Positions 1-8,159 of a DNA stretch of 64,000 bases are shown one piece after another. Numbering within the stretch: position 1 is the first letter of the stretch; every line of letters begins with the position of its first letter. Below the pieces are notes generated by a model. The model did not search any database and was not told the origin of the DNA. It saw only the letters and a list, made by a program, of their open reading frames with translations. Source of the DNA: PALSA-600 sp963842335 (GTDB lineage Bacteria; Actinomycetota; Thermoleophilia; Gaiellales; Gaiellaceae). A program made the position numbers and the translations under genes. The stretch lies in contig CAWJGF010000001.1 of NCBI GenBank assembly GCA_963842335.1, forward strand, positions 1 to 64,000. Direction: 5' to 3'.

Positions 1-311
1 GCGCACGACGCGGTCTTGCCGATCACGAACCCCCACCCGGCCAGGAAGCCCCACCACTCGCCAAGGCGCTCGCGGCCGTAGACGTACGTTCCGCCGGACG
101 TCGGGTATTGCGCCGCAAGTTGCGCCGACGCGACCGCGTTGCAGTACGCGACGCCCGCCGCGATCACGAGGCCGATCAACAGTCCGCTTCCGGCAGCCGC
201 CGCGGCGGGGCCGAACGCCGAGAAGATGCCGGCGCCGATCATCGAGCCGAGCCCGATGACGACGGCGTCGCGCGTTCCGAGCTTGCGCGCGAGCGCGCGG
301 CCCTGCGTCAC
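1..311 (-). CDS. APC-family amino-acid permease, N-terminal part (runs off window)
   Basis: About 103 N-terminal residues of an inner-membrane transporter are visible; the rest lies beyond base 1. The segment has the glycine-rich first helix typical of amino acid/polyamine/organocation permeases (VIGLGSMIGAGIFSAFGPAA) and the second conserved patch around YPTSGGTYVYGRE followed by EWWGFLAGWGFVIGK. The chosen GTG start (309-311) overlaps the stop of the upstream HIT gene as GTGA, so translation is probably coupled and the gene is the third member of a TetR-HIT-permease operon. The substrate cannot be told from this fragment. Confidence 0.85.
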   Translation of the reverse strand, partial: MTQGRALARKLGTRDAVVIGLGSMIGAGIFSAFGPAAAAAGSGLLIGLVIAAGVAYCNAVASAQLAAQYPTSGGTYVYGRERLGEWWGFLAGWGFVIGKTASC

Positions 312-799
312 ATCGCGTCGGCGACGCGCGTGGCGGCCGCCGCGAGTTCCTCGTCGGAGACGTTCGGCAGCACGTCCTCCCAGAGGGGCAACATCATCCC
401 GGCAGCCTCGACCATGCCGAGCGGGCGCGGGATCAGCCAGACGTGGAAATGCGCGCCGCCGTCGCCCCAGCGATAGAGGTGCACCCGACCGACGTCGCCC
501 AGCGAGAGGATTGCGCGCTCTGCACGTGCAACGACGCCCGCGAATGTCGCGGCGACCTCGTCCGGCATGTCGGCGAACGAATCGAAGTGCTGTCGGCTCG
601 CGATCCAAACTGCCCCCGGCAGGCTGCCGCCGACCGGTGGATGCAGGGTCCAGTTCTCGTCGGACCAGACGGCGCCCGTCGCCTGGCGCGTGCAGATGCC
701 GCACGGTTTTCCACCCGGCTCGCCGCGCCGTGGTGGCTCGGGAATCTGGCGAGCTTCGGCTTTGCGGACGGTCAGCGGTTCTTCGTACGGGAGACTCAT
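308..799 (-). CDS. HIT-family (histidine triad) nucleotide hydrolase-like protein
   Basis: 163 residues. The histidine-triad signature is near the C-terminal third (GGAHFHVWLIPRP), the nucleotide-binding and catalytic loop of HIT hydrolases/transferases that act on dinucleoside polyphosphates or AMP-linked substrates. A CGIC pair near residue 27 resembles the zinc-binding cysteines of some HIT subfamilies. The ATG at 799 is chosen because AAGGAG lies about 7 nt upstream and because it overlaps the TetR stop as ATGA; the open frame extends further upstream but only through the TetR gene. The substrate is not predictable from sequence. Confidence 0.82.
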   Translation of the reverse strand: MSLPYEEPLTVRKAEARQIPEPPRRGEPGGKPCGICTRQATGAVWSDENWTLHPPVGGSLPGAVWIASRQHFDSFADMPDEVAATFAGVVARAERAILSLGDVGRVHLYRWGDGGAHFHVWLIPRPLGMVEAAGMMLPLWEDVLPNVSDEELAAAATRVADAM

Positions 800-1404
800 G
801 TTCGCTCCTTTCGTGAGCGCGTTCGAGGCTTGGCAACGACGCCGCGCAGAACGAGGCCGACGACCCGGCTCGCCGCCCGGTCGGCCGGCCACTCGTGCCG
901 GCCTCGGAGGTGGACGTACGGCCAGGCGACTGCGTTGAAGAGGACGTCGGCGGTCTCGATCACGTCCGGAGTGGGCGCGAGCGACCCGTCGGCGATCCCG
1001 TCGCGGATGAAGGTGATGAAGGGATGGAGGTAGTCGGGCCCCTGACCGGGATGCGGTTGCTGGTGGAAGGCCTCGTCGGTTGCGAGGAGCAACGGGAGGT
1101 GGTCGTCCAGGAGTGCGCAGAGGGCGAGGAGGCCGCGCTCGAGCCGTTCGAGCCCGGTGCCTTCAGACGTGAGGATCGGGTACATCGCAGTGCGAAAGTC
1201 GGCGTCGAGTTGTCCTGCGAGCGCACCGATCAGGACCTCGCGCGTCACGCCCTGGCGCCAGAGCGTGGAGCGCGCGCGCCCCGCCACCTCGGCGACGTGC
1301 TCCAGGGTCAGGCCGTCCCAGCCGCGCTCGCGGAGTACCGAGATCGTCGCCGCCTGCAGGGCCGCGTCGATGGTCGGCATCTGAATCGGTGGTGATTCGC
1401 TCAT
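796..1404 (-). CDS. TetR/AcrR-family transcriptional regulator
   Basis: 202 residues. The N-terminal 60 residues form the TetR helix-turn-helix (TIDAALQAATISVLRERGWD, then LTLEHVAEVAGRARSTLWR), followed by an all-helical ligand domain ending in a basic tail. First gene of an overlapping operon with the HIT protein and the permease, so it may autoregulate this set. The start ATG is 78 bp from the divergent SGNH gene at 1483, and the short intergenic region is a natural operator site. No palindromic operator is convincing by eye. Confidence 0.88.
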   Translation of the reverse strand: MSESPPIQMPTIDAALQAATISVLRERGWDGLTLEHVAEVAGRARSTLWRQGVTREVLIGALAGQLDADFRTAMYPILTSEGTGLERLERGLLALCALLDDHLPLLLATDEAFHQQPHPGQGPDYLHPFITFIRDGIADGSLAPTPDVIETADVLFNAVAWPYVHLRGRHEWPADRAASRVVGLVLRGVVAKPRTRSRKERT

Positions 1405-1468
1405 GCAACATCAGTGTTGCACAGCCGCTCCGCATGTGCAACACACTGCGACCCGAACCCGCCCTCGG

Positions 1469-1474
1469 TACCAT
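1469..1474 (+). promoter_or_regulatory. Leaderless-type -10 box TACCAT
   Basis: TACCAT sits exactly 8 nt before the ATG at 1483 and no Shine-Dalgarno sequence lies between them, so transcription should start at or next to the start codon. The same geometry recurs at several other starts in this window. Confidence 0.5.
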
Positions 1475-1482
1475 CGGCGCCG

Positions 1483-2376
1483 ATGCGGGGGGTCACCGTT
1501 TTCGTCGCGGCGCTCGTCGCGGCCACAGCCTTCGCCGCGAGCTCGCCGGCGGCGGGTGGATCGCGGTCGGACACGATCCAGCACGTGACGTTGATCGGCG
1601 ATTCGGTCGCCGATGGGATTCCCGGCGACAGCCAGGCGGTTGCGACCTTGAAGCAGGGCATCAACCTCGACCTCGAGGTCGAGCCATGCCGCCGCGTCGA
1701 CCAGGAGAGCTGTCCCGGCCCAAGCGGCGCGAAGCCGCCGAACGTCGTGCAGCTCGTGAAGACGATGGGCTCGAAGCTCGGGCCGAATGTGGTCGTCGCA
1801 GTGGGCTACAACGACTTCGAGGATCAGTACGCGACGAACATCGAGACCGCGCTCGACGCGTTGAAGGCCGCGGGCGTGAAGCACGTCTGGTGGCTGACGC
1901 TCCGGGCTGCGCACCATGGGTACGTGAACATGAACGACGACATCTCAAACGCCGCGCAGCAGCATCCTGAGATGAGTGTCATCGATTGGAATGTCTATTC
2001 GCGCAGTCACCCCGACTGGTTCCAGGCCGACGGCTTGCATCTGCTCGCGCCCGGCGCGGAGGCGATGGCGGGACTGATTCATAAGACCCTGCTGGCTGAC
2101 GGGATCGCGTCGAAGCCGGTGCGTGTCGCGACGACGAATCTGCCCGTCGCGCATCGCGGCAAGCCGTACTCCGCCAAGCTCGCCGCGGCGGCGGGGATCG
2201 CTCCGTACGCTTGGTCGCTGCTCGAGCGTGCACCGAGGGGATTGCACCTGGAAGCATCCGGGGCGATCACTGGGAGGCCGCTCGTGCCGCCCGGGAAGTA
2301 CACGTTCAATGTGCGGGTGAAGGACTCGGCGGCATCGTTTGCGACGCACCGCCTGACGCTTCGCGTCGCTCGCTAG
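1483..2376 (+). CDS. Secreted SGNH/GDSL-type hydrolase with C-terminal Ig-like domain
   Basis: 297 residues. A signal peptide (about residues 1-27, ending AASSPAAGG) is followed by an SGNH domain: block I TLIGDSVADG around residue 40, the Asn-containing block VAVGYNDF, and the late Asp-His block DGLHLLAPG. The last 90 residues look like a putative Ig (He_PIG) beta domain. It is the first gene of a three-gene set with an MBOAT acyltransferase 1 nt downstream and a second SGNH-like protein, a combination used elsewhere for O-acylation or deacylation of surface polysaccharides. The ATG at 1483 is preferred over the upstream 1414 start because of the signal peptide and the -10 box 8 nt upstream. 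Confidence 0.8.
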   Translation: MRGVTVFVAALVAATAFAASSPAAGGSRSDTIQHVTLIGDSVADGIPGDSQAVATLKQGINLDLEVEPCRRVDQESCPGPSGAKPPNVVQLVKTMGSKLGPNVVVAVGYNDFEDQYATNIETALDALKAAGVKHVWWLTLRAAHHGYVNMNDDISNAAQQHPEMSVIDWNVYSRSHPDWFQADGLHLLAPGAEAMAGLIHKTLLADGIASKPVRVATTNLPVAHRGKPYSAKLAAAAGIAPYAWSLLERAPRGLHLEASGAITGRPLVPPGKYTFNVRVKDSAASFATHRLTLRVAR

Positions 2377-2377
2377 C

Positions 2378-3760
2378 TTGCTCTTCCCGACCGTCACCTT
2401 CGCGGTCTTCTTCCTGATCGTGCTGCCCGTGTCGTGGGCGCTGATGCCGCACCAACGCATCTGGCGCGTCTGGATCCTGCTCGCAAGCTACGTGTTCTAC
2501 GCCTGGTGGGACTGGCATTTCGTGTTCCTGCTCGCCGCCTCGACCATCGTCAACCACGTCCTGGCGCTCGCGATCCATCGCTCCGAGACGCAGGCCATGC
2601 GGAAGGGGTTCCTGGCGCTCGCCGTCACGTTCGACCTCAGCCTGCTCGGCTACTTCAAGTACACGAACTTCTTCCTCACGTCGGTCGACAATGCAATCGG
2701 AAGATCGTGGATCGCGCATGTCACGCTGCCGGTGGGGGTCTCGTTCTTCACGTTCATGGCGATCTCGTACGTGGTCGACACCTACAGGCGCGAGCTCGTG
2801 CCGACGACACTCATGCGCTTCGCGGTCTTCCAGGCGTTTTTCCCGCATCTCGTCGCCGGGCCGATCGTTCGCGCGAGTGAGCTCCTCCCGCAACTCGAGA
2901 CGCCGCGCGATCCGCGGCGGGTCGAGAACTCGCGCGCGTTCTTCCTGATCCTCAGCGGTCTCTTCCTGAAGGTCGTGATCGCGAATCACCTCGCAACCCA
3001 CATCGTCGACGAGGTGTTCGCCGCCCCGAACCGCCATTCGTCACTCGAGGTGCTCGTCGCGGTGTACGGCTACGCGGTCCAGATCTTTGCCGACTTCTGC
3101 GGCTACACGAACATCGCCATCGGCATCGCGTTGCTGCTCGGCTTCCAGTTTCCCCAGAACTTCAACTCGCCCTATGCCGCGGTGTCCCTCCAGGACTTCT
3201 GGCGTCGCTGGCACATGACGCTGTCGCGCTGGCTGCGCGACTACCTCTACATCCCGCTCGGAGGCAGCCGCAAGGGCAGGCTGGTCACCTACCGGAATCT
3301 CCTGCTGACGATGCTCCTCGGCGGCCTTTGGCACGGCGCGGCGTGGACCTTCGTGATCTGGGGCTTGGTCCACGGAGTCGGGCTTGCCGTCGAGCGCGCG
3401 CTCGGAGTCCGGCCGGTGACACGCACCGCCCAGTGGGTCGGGCGGGTGCTGACCTTCCACATCGTCTGCTTCGCGTGGATCTTCTTCCGTGCCGACTCCG
3501 TCGCGCGAGCGTGGCAGGTGCTCGAGCGGCTGTTCACGGCGTGGGGGCAGCCATCGCCGCTCGTCACGACCTCGGTCGTGCTCGCGATCGTCTTCGGGAT
3601 CGGTGCCCAGTACGTGCGGCCGTCGGCGCTCGCCGCCGTCCTCGGCTGGTTCCAGCGGCTGCCGGTGCTCGCGCAGGCGGCGACGGTCGCGGTGGTGCTC
3701 ATGGTCGTCAACACGCTCGGCCCCGAAGGCGTCGCGCCGTTCATCTACTTCCGGTTCTAG
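2378..3760 (+). CDS. MBOAT-family membrane-bound O-acyltransferase (AlgI/DltB-like)
   Basis: 460 residues with about ten hydrophobic segments. Family marks are the cytoplasmic WWDWHF/TIVNH start, FADFCGYTNIAIG, QDFWRRWHMTLSRWLRDYLY, and the catalytic-histidine region GGLWHGAAWTFVIWG, with the conserved His near residue 319. These enzymes move acyl (often acetyl) groups across the membrane onto extracellular glycans or lipids. Starts with TTG one base after the stop of the SGNH hydrolase and ends 3 nt before the next SGNH protein, so the three genes are surely one operon. The acceptor polymer is unknown. Confidence 0.92.
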   Translation: MLFPTVTFAVFFLIVLPVSWALMPHQRIWRVWILLASYVFYAWWDWHFVFLLAASTIVNHVLALAIHRSETQAMRKGFLALAVTFDLSLLGYFKYTNFFLTSVDNAIGRSWIAHVTLPVGVSFFTFMAISYVVDTYRRELVPTTLMRFAVFQAFFPHLVAGPIVRASELLPQLETPRDPRRVENSRAFFLILSGLFLKVVIANHLATHIVDEVFAAPNRHSSLEVLVAVYGYAVQIFADFCGYTNIAIGIALLLGFQFPQNFNSPYAAVSLQDFWRRWHMTLSRWLRDYLYIPLGGSRKGRLVTYRNLLLTMLLGGLWHGAAWTFVIWGLVHGVGLAVERALGVRPVTRTAQWVGRVLTFHIVCFAWIFFRADSVARAWQVLERLFTAWGQPSPLVTTSVVLAIVFGIGAQYVRPSALAAVLGWFQRLPVLAQAATVAVVLMVVNTLGPEGVAPFIYFRF

Positions 3761-3763
3761 AGC

Positions 3764-4759
3764 ATGCGTCTGCCTCAGAACTCAGCCGCCCGCGGCATCG
3801 TCGTTCTCTCGCTCGGTCTCGCCGCTGCGGCGCTCCTGAACGCGGAAGGTCTTCGGAAGCAGGCGCAGATCCAGCCGCAGGGCGTCGAGCGGCGGGTGGC
3901 GCTCGACCTCACGCGCCCGCTCGTTCGGGTCAGCCGGACGCTGCACCTGACGACTCCGCGTCACGAGCTTCAGCTCGCGATCGGCCGCGAGCACGAGGAC
4001 GCGATCGACAGCGAGGTGCATCTTGGCCTGCCGCCGGCCGGGCCGCTGCCCGCACCGCGGCGAAGCCGGCCGAAGCCCAGCAGTCCTCACGTGGCAAAGC
4101 CGCGCTTCACGGCCGCGCACCCGTTGCGGATCTGGGTCGCCGGCGACTCGCTCGCGCAGGTGCCGGGCGAGGGCATCGAGCGGGTGCCGAACGATGCGCT
4201 CGACGTGTTGCCGGTGGAGAGTCGCCTCTCGACCGGGCTCGCGAGGCCTGACCTCTACAACTGGTACACGCGCTTCCGGCAGGTGATCGCGCAGCTTCAT
4301 CCGAAAGTGGCCGTGCTCTCGTTCGGCGCCGACGACGCTCACGACTACTTCGCGGGTGTTCCGGCAGGGCGGACGGTCGGGCCGCTCGGCAGCCCGTCGT
4401 GGAGCGCCGAGTACCGGCGGCGCGTTGACGGCGTCACGCGCGAGCTCAACGCCGCCGGCATCTATGTCGTGTGGCTCGGCCTGCCGATCCCGGACGGGCC
4501 TGGATTCAAGAAGAGCTTCCCGATCGTGAACGCGGTGCTCGAGCGCGTTGCCCGCGCGCATCCGCAGAGCTCCGTCTACGTCGACACGTGGCATCTGCTC
4601 GACGACGCGCACGGTCGCTACACGGCGTACCTGCGGGTGCACGGCCACCTGACGCTGATGCGGTTGCCCGACGGAGTGCACTACACCTCCGCGGCCGGAG
4701 ATCTGATCGCCCAGGACGTGCTGGCGAAACTCCGGGCCGTCTACTCCTTCGGCGGCTGA
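3764..4759 (+). CDS. Membrane-anchored SGNH-like protein (DUF459/AlgX-AlgJ-like role)
   Basis: 331 residues. One N-terminal membrane anchor (about residues 10-28), a proline- and basic-rich linker, then an SGNH fold from about residue 120: WVAGDSLAQ (nucleophile block), LSFGADDAHDY (block with an acidic residue where Asn is usual) and DGVHYTSAAG (Asp-His dyad). Proteins of this type commonly follow MBOAT genes and complete periplasmic or extracellular O-acetyl transfer. The 3' end overlaps the convergent YdeI-like gene by 19 nt. Confidence 0.8.
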   Translation: MRLPQNSAARGIVVLSLGLAAAALLNAEGLRKQAQIQPQGVERRVALDLTRPLVRVSRTLHLTTPRHELQLAIGREHEDAIDSEVHLGLPPAGPLPAPRRSRPKPSSPHVAKPRFTAAHPLRIWVAGDSLAQVPGEGIERVPNDALDVLPVESRLSTGLARPDLYNWYTRFRQVIAQLHPKVAVLSFGADDAHDYFAGVPAGRTVGPLGSPSWSAEYRRRVDGVTRELNAAGIYVVWLGLPIPDGPGFKKSFPIVNAVLERVARAHPQSSVYVDTWHLLDDAHGRYTAYLRVHGHLTLMRLPDGVHYTSAAGDLIAQDVLAKLRAVYSFGG

Positions 4760-5340
4760 GCTTTCGCGTCGACGGGCGCGTAGTCGCGGGTCTCGAGCGC
4801 CTTCACGATCAGGTTCAGGCGGCGGGCTCTCGTTGACCCCTCGGCCCGGTTCAGCCAGGAGACCCAGCGCTCCCAGCGCGTGCGACTCAGCCGCCGGTAC
4901 TGCTCCTTCGCCTCCGGGCTCGACTTCAGCTTCGCCTTCAGGTCGTCGGGGATGGGTGTCGGGCGCTGCACCGTGTAGGCGCGCTCCCATTCGCCGTTTG
5001 CTTTTGCAGCTTCGACGCTTGCAAGCCCCATCGGAGTCATCTCGCCGGCTGCGATGAGGCGCAGGGCGATCTGCTTGTTCACGTTCGACCACTTGCTCTT
5101 CGGGCGCCTAGGCGTCCAGCGCTGCATGTATCGGTGCTCGTCGACGGTTCTGATGAGGCCGTCGATCCAGCCGTAGCGAAGGGCAACCTCGACCGCGTCG
5201 GCCCACACTATGGACGGATGGCCGCTCGCCTTCTTCCAGTAGAGAAGCCAGACCTCGTTCGCGGTCGTATGGTTTAGCTCGAGCCATTCGCGCCAGTCAT
5301 CCGCGTCCTCGACGGTGACGTGCGGCGGCAGGTCGTCCAT
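4741..5340 (-). CDS. YdeI/OmpD-associated family protein
   Basis: 199 residues. Matches the YdeI/OmpD-associated (bacteriocin-protection, DUF1801-neighbour) family by NEVWLLYWKKASGHPSIVWADAVEVALRYGWIDG and the later RRLSRTRWERWVSWLNRAEGSTRARRL-type helical tail. Members are small cytosolic proteins linked to envelope stress and antimicrobial-peptide tolerance in some bacteria; the activity is not established. The ATG overlaps the last base of the acyl-CoA dehydrogenase stop (TGATG), so the two are co-transcribed. The longer open frame upstream of 5340 lies inside the dehydrogenase gene. Confidence 0.8.
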   Translation of the reverse strand: MDDLPPHVTVEDADDWREWLELNHTTANEVWLLYWKKASGHPSIVWADAVEVALRYGWIDGLIRTVDEHRYMQRWTPRRPKSKWSNVNKQIALRLIAAGEMTPMGLASVEAAKANGEWERAYTVQRPTPIPDDLKAKLKSSPEAKEQYRRLSRTRWERWVSWLNRAEGSTRARRLNLIVKALETRDYAPVDAKAQPPKE

Positions 5341-6491
5341 CACGCGAAGGCGGACTCGCCGGTGAGAGCACGGCCGATCAGGAGCTTCTGGATCTGGCTC
5401 GTGCCCTCGTAGAGCGTCGTCACGCGCGCGTCCCGCAGATACTTGCCAACCGGATACTCGTCGATGTAGCCGTAGCCGCCGTGTGCCTGCACGGCCGCAT
5501 TCGCCGCGCGCACGGCGACCTCGCTTGCGAAGTACTTGGCGATCGACGCCTCGAGCGTGTGCCGGTCGCCTGCGTCTGCGGTCGCGGCGGCGCGCCACAC
5601 GAGCAGCCGCGCTGCCTCCGTCTCGACGGCGATGTCGGCGAGCAACTCCTGCACCAGTTGGAAGCTCGCGACCGGCCGCCCGAATTGCGTGCGTTCCTTC
5701 GTGTAGGCGATCGAGGCATCGAGGCAGCCCTGTGCGATCCCGACGCAGCCGGCGGCGAGCGAGATGCGCCCGTGGTCGAGCGCGCTCATCGCAACCTTGA
5801 AGCCGCCGCCGAGCTCGCCCAGGCGGTTCTCGTCTGGAACGCGGACGCCGTCCAGGAAGAGCTCGGCGGTGTCCTGTGCGCGGAGGCCGAGCTTTCCTTT
5901 GATCGGCCGCGCCTCGAAACCGGCTGAATCAGCCGGCACGATGAAGCAGGTGATCCCGCGCGGCCCGTCCTCGCCGGTGCGCGCAAAGACGAGGGCGTAG
6001 GTCGCCCAACTGCCGAGCGTGATGAAGATCTTCTGCCCGCTGATCAGCCAGTCGTCACCGTCGCGGACCGCGCGGGTCTCGAGGCTGCCCGGGTCGGAGC
6101 CGGCGCCCGGCTCGGTCAGTGCGTAGCAGCCAAGCGTCTCACCGCTTGCGAGGCCGGGGAGGAGGCGTGCCTTCTGGTCTTCGGTTCCCCAGCGGGAGAC
6201 GCTCTTGCCGTAGAGCCCGTTCGAGACGGAGACGATCCCGCGAACGTTCGAGTCGGCCCGGCCGATCTCTTCGACGACGAGCGTGTAGGAGACCGTGTCG
6301 AGTCCCATCCCGCCGTGTGCCTCGGGGAGCGCAGCGGCGAGAAACCCGAGCTCGCCCAGCTTGCCGACGATGCCGCGGTCGATCGTCTCGGTGCGATCCC
6401 ATTCGATCGCGTGCGGCGCGATCTCGGCGTCGCAAAACGCGCGCGCGGTCTGCCGGATCAGCTGCTGCTCGTCGCTGAGCGTGAAATCCAC
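5340..6491 (-). CDS. Acyl-CoA dehydrogenase
   Basis: 383 residues from the chosen GTG at 6491. N-terminal helical domain (FTLSDEQQLIRQTARAFC), the FAD/substrate signature YALTEPGAGSDPGSLETRA, ISGQKIFITLGSWA, and the C-terminal FAD segment with the catalytic glutamate in LYEGTSQIQKLLIGRAL. It oxidises acyl-CoA thioesters to 2-enoyl-CoA using an electron-transfer flavoprotein. The open frame continues 20 codons upstream, but homology starts at VDFTLSD and AGGA lies upstream of the GTG. A terminator-like hairpin with eight Ts ends 18 bases upstream of the start. Confidence 0.93.
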   Translation of the reverse strand: MDFTLSDEQQLIRQTARAFCDAEIAPHAIEWDRTETIDRGIVGKLGELGFLAAALPEAHGGMGLDTVSYTLVVEEIGRADSNVRGIVSVSNGLYGKSVSRWGTEDQKARLLPGLASGETLGCYALTEPGAGSDPGSLETRAVRDGDDWLISGQKIFITLGSWATYALVFARTGEDGPRGITCFIVPADSAGFEARPIKGKLGLRAQDTAELFLDGVRVPDENRLGELGGGFKVAMSALDHGRISLAAGCVGIAQGCLDASIAYTKERTQFGRPVASFQLVQELLADIAVETEAARLLVWRAAATADAGDRHTLEASIAKYFASEVAVRAANAAVQAHGGYGYIDEYPVGKYLRDARVTTLYEGTSQIQKLLIGRALTGESAFA

Positions 6492-6508
6492 GGCCGCGAT
6501 CCTGGCAC

Positions 6509-6533
6509 AAAAAAAATCCCGCCGAGCCGGTGG
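6509..6533 (-). terminator. Intrinsic terminator-like hairpin with T8 tract
   Basis: Read on the minus strand, a short stem (CCaCCG-GCT-CGGcGG, one mismatch) is followed by eight Ts (6516-6509). It lies between the small protein gene at 6715-6942 and the acyl-CoA dehydrogenase, so it may terminate the former. Its closeness to the dehydrogenase GTG also allows an attenuation role. Confidence 0.45.
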
Positions 6534-6714
6534 CGCTTTCGTCCACCTCACCGACCGGCCGTCTTGGGCTTGCGCCTTTCAACAGTCATTCAGCGAAGCT
6601 TCGACCTACTCGCGCTCCGTGCTCTGCGGGATCCGCAATGTACGACGTGCGCGCACCTTCGCGCAAGAGCGTGCACGGGCGATGCGCGCACGAAATATCC
6701 GCTCGTTCCGCGGA

Positions 6715-6942
6715 TTACTTCTTCGCGGCGTTCGCCTTGCCGCCCTTGCGGCCCGCGGCAACCTTCTGAGCGTGCGTTCCGCCCTGCGACGCGTCGCCCG
6801 AGCCTGAATGCGACTTCTCGCCGCCATGCCTTGATGCGTCCGGCGAGTTGGCGATTCTCGCCGCCCGTTCCTTCGACATGCCCTTGTCCTTCAGGGCTTC
6901 GTACTGCTTCTCGTTCTTCACGTGGGCGCTCTTTCCGGGCAC
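6715..6942 (-). CDS. Small basic protein (DUF7218-like; KGG-type tail)
   Basis: 75 residues, hydrophilic and glycine/lysine rich. The N-terminus (KNEKQYEALKDKGMSKERAARIANSP) matches a widespread small actinobacterial family of unknown function, and the C-terminus (AAGRKGGKANAAKK) resembles stress-linked KGG repeats. No catalytic motif. GC and codon choice match the neighbours. It is followed on the same strand by a terminator-like hairpin. The 222-nt stretch between its stop and the acyl-CoA dehydrogenase start holds only that hairpin. Confidence 0.75.
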   Translation of the reverse strand: MPGKSAHVKNEKQYEALKDKGMSKERAARIANSPDASRHGGEKSHSGSGDASQGGTHAQKVAAGRKGGKANAAKK

Positions 6943-6971
6943 TGCGACCCCTCCTTGCTCTCGATTGCCCC

Positions 6972-6977
6972 TACGCT
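6972..6977 (+). promoter_or_regulatory. Leaderless-type -10 box TACGCT
   Basis: TACGCT lies 6 nt before the GTG at 6984, with no ribosome binding site between. It fits the leaderless pattern seen elsewhere in the window. Confidence 0.35.
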
Positions 6978-6983
6978 TTTCCC

Positions 6984-7397
6984 GTGGCCGGAGCCGGTGA
7001 AACGAGCGTACGGCGCCTCGGGCCGGGGGACGAAGACGTCGTCGCGAAACTCGCCGAGGCCGCCCCGCAAGTCGCGCTGCTCGCTGATGAGCGCACGATT
7101 TTCCTGGCGGCGTTCCAGTCGGACTCGGTCGTCGGATTCGTCTTCGGCTACGAGCTGCCCCGCAGGCACGGCATGCCGTCGATCCTGTTCGTCTACGAGG
7201 TCGAAGTGGACGCGGCGTACCGGGGCCAGGGGATCGCCACGAAGCTTTTCCGGGAGCTCGAGCGGGTCGCTCGTGCGCGCGGTATCCGAGAGGCGTTCGT
7301 CTTCACCGAGCCGGACAACGAGCCGGCCAATCGGCTGTACGCCGCGCTGGGTGGAGAGCGCGTCGACTCGGTGATGTGGGACTTCACGTATGCGTGA
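6984..7397 (+). CDS. GNAT acetyltransferase, AAC(3)-I-like
   Basis: 137 residues. Acetyl-CoA-binding motif A is YEVEVDAAYRGQGIATKLFRELE and motif B is EAFVFTEPDNEPANRLYAALGGE, both as in aminoglycoside 3-N-acetyltransferase I relatives. The actual acceptor is unknown; chromosomal actinobacterial members are usually not resistance determinants. GTG 6984 is chosen because the protein then starts right at the GNAT fold (VRRLGPGDEDVVAKL). It overlaps the next GNAT gene by 8 nt. Confidence 0.85.
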   Translation: MAGAGETSVRRLGPGDEDVVAKLAEAAPQVALLADERTIFLAAFQSDSVVGFVFGYELPRRHGMPSILFVYEVEVDAAYRGQGIATKLFRELERVARARGIREAFVFTEPDNEPANRLYAALGGERVDSVMWDFTYA

Positions 7398-7881
7398 CGT
7401 TGTCGCGGGCCGCACCACGGTCATCCGGCCCGCCACCGACGACGACATCGAGCTGCTGGTCGCCTGGTGGGCCGATCCGGAGACAACCCGGTACTGGGAC
7501 GGCGAGACCTTCACGGCCGAGCAGATGCACACGCGGCTCCGGCGGGAGCGCGTGGATCCATGGATCGTCGAGGAGCGCGGTGATCCGGTCGGCTACCTCC
7601 AGTCGTGGTGGGAGGACGACGCGCCGTTGCGTGGCGGGCTCGACGGGTTTCTCATTCCGAACGCTCGCGGCCGCGGGTTGATGCCGGACGCCGCGAGCGC
7701 GCTTGCCCGGTCGCTGCTCGCAGCCGGCTGGCAATCCGTCACGGTCGACCCCTACGCGTGGAACGAGCGCGCGATCCGGGGCTGGGCGAATGCCGGCTTC
7801 GTCGAGGTCTCACGGCACGAGCCCGACGACGAGCACGCGCAAGCGTGGGTGTTGATGCGGTTCGCCGTGCCACTTCCGTAA
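7390..7881 (+). CDS. GNAT acetyltransferase, AAC(6')-like
   Basis: 163 residues. Begins with the typical TTVIRPATDDDIELLVAWWADPE and carries a diverged motif A (FLIPNARGRGLMPDAASALA), then VDPYAWNERAIRGWANAGFVEV, as in aminoglycoside 6'-acetyltransferase-type and ribosomal-protein acetyltransferase relatives. Translation is probably coupled to the upstream GNAT gene (8-nt overlap). Its TAA stop falls inside the first terminal motif of the dispersed repeat at 7871-8054. Confidence 0.85.
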   Translation: MRDVVAGRTTVIRPATDDDIELLVAWWADPETTRYWDGETFTAEQMHTRLRRERVDPWIVEERGDPVGYLQSWWEDDAPLRGGLDGFLIPNARGRGLMPDAASALARSLLAAGWQSVTVDPYAWNERAIRGWANAGFVEVSRHEPDDEHAQAWVLMRFAVPLP

Positions 7882-8054
7882 CGTCGGCTGCCGTTTGCGG
7901 GCCGCCGGCGACAGGGCAGGCCTCCACGACCGCCGGGGACGTCGATCCGAAGCGGTTTACCCGTTCATCCTCACCCAAGGCACTCGGAAGTGCGGGAGCT
8001 TCCCCACTCTTGGCGCACTGTTGTTCCACTTCCGTGACGACGGCTGCCGTCGAA
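7871..8054 (+). repeat. Dispersed intergenic repeat, copy A
   Basis: Bounded by two direct copies of a 24-nt motif (7871-7894 and 8027-8050; 22 of 24 identical) that contains the palindrome ACGGCTGCCGT or a one-base variant. The inner core at about 7931-7957 (CGCCGGGGAC, then ATCCGAAGCGGTT) recurs with two mismatches in 27 bases in copy B near 45.7-45.9 kb on the other strand. No ORF with coding character lies inside. Together with the leader ORF and hairpins at 8160-8304 it accounts for most of the 464-nt gene-free stretch before thrS; I see nothing further in the gaps. Confidence 0.6.
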
Positions 8055-8159
8055 TGGGCCGCCGCGGGCATGGCCGGCCGCCGGGACGCGTGCGCGAAGC
8101 CTGAGCCCGGAAACCGGCCCTAGGATTGCGCTCGGTGCTTCGCTAGGATTGACGACGAG

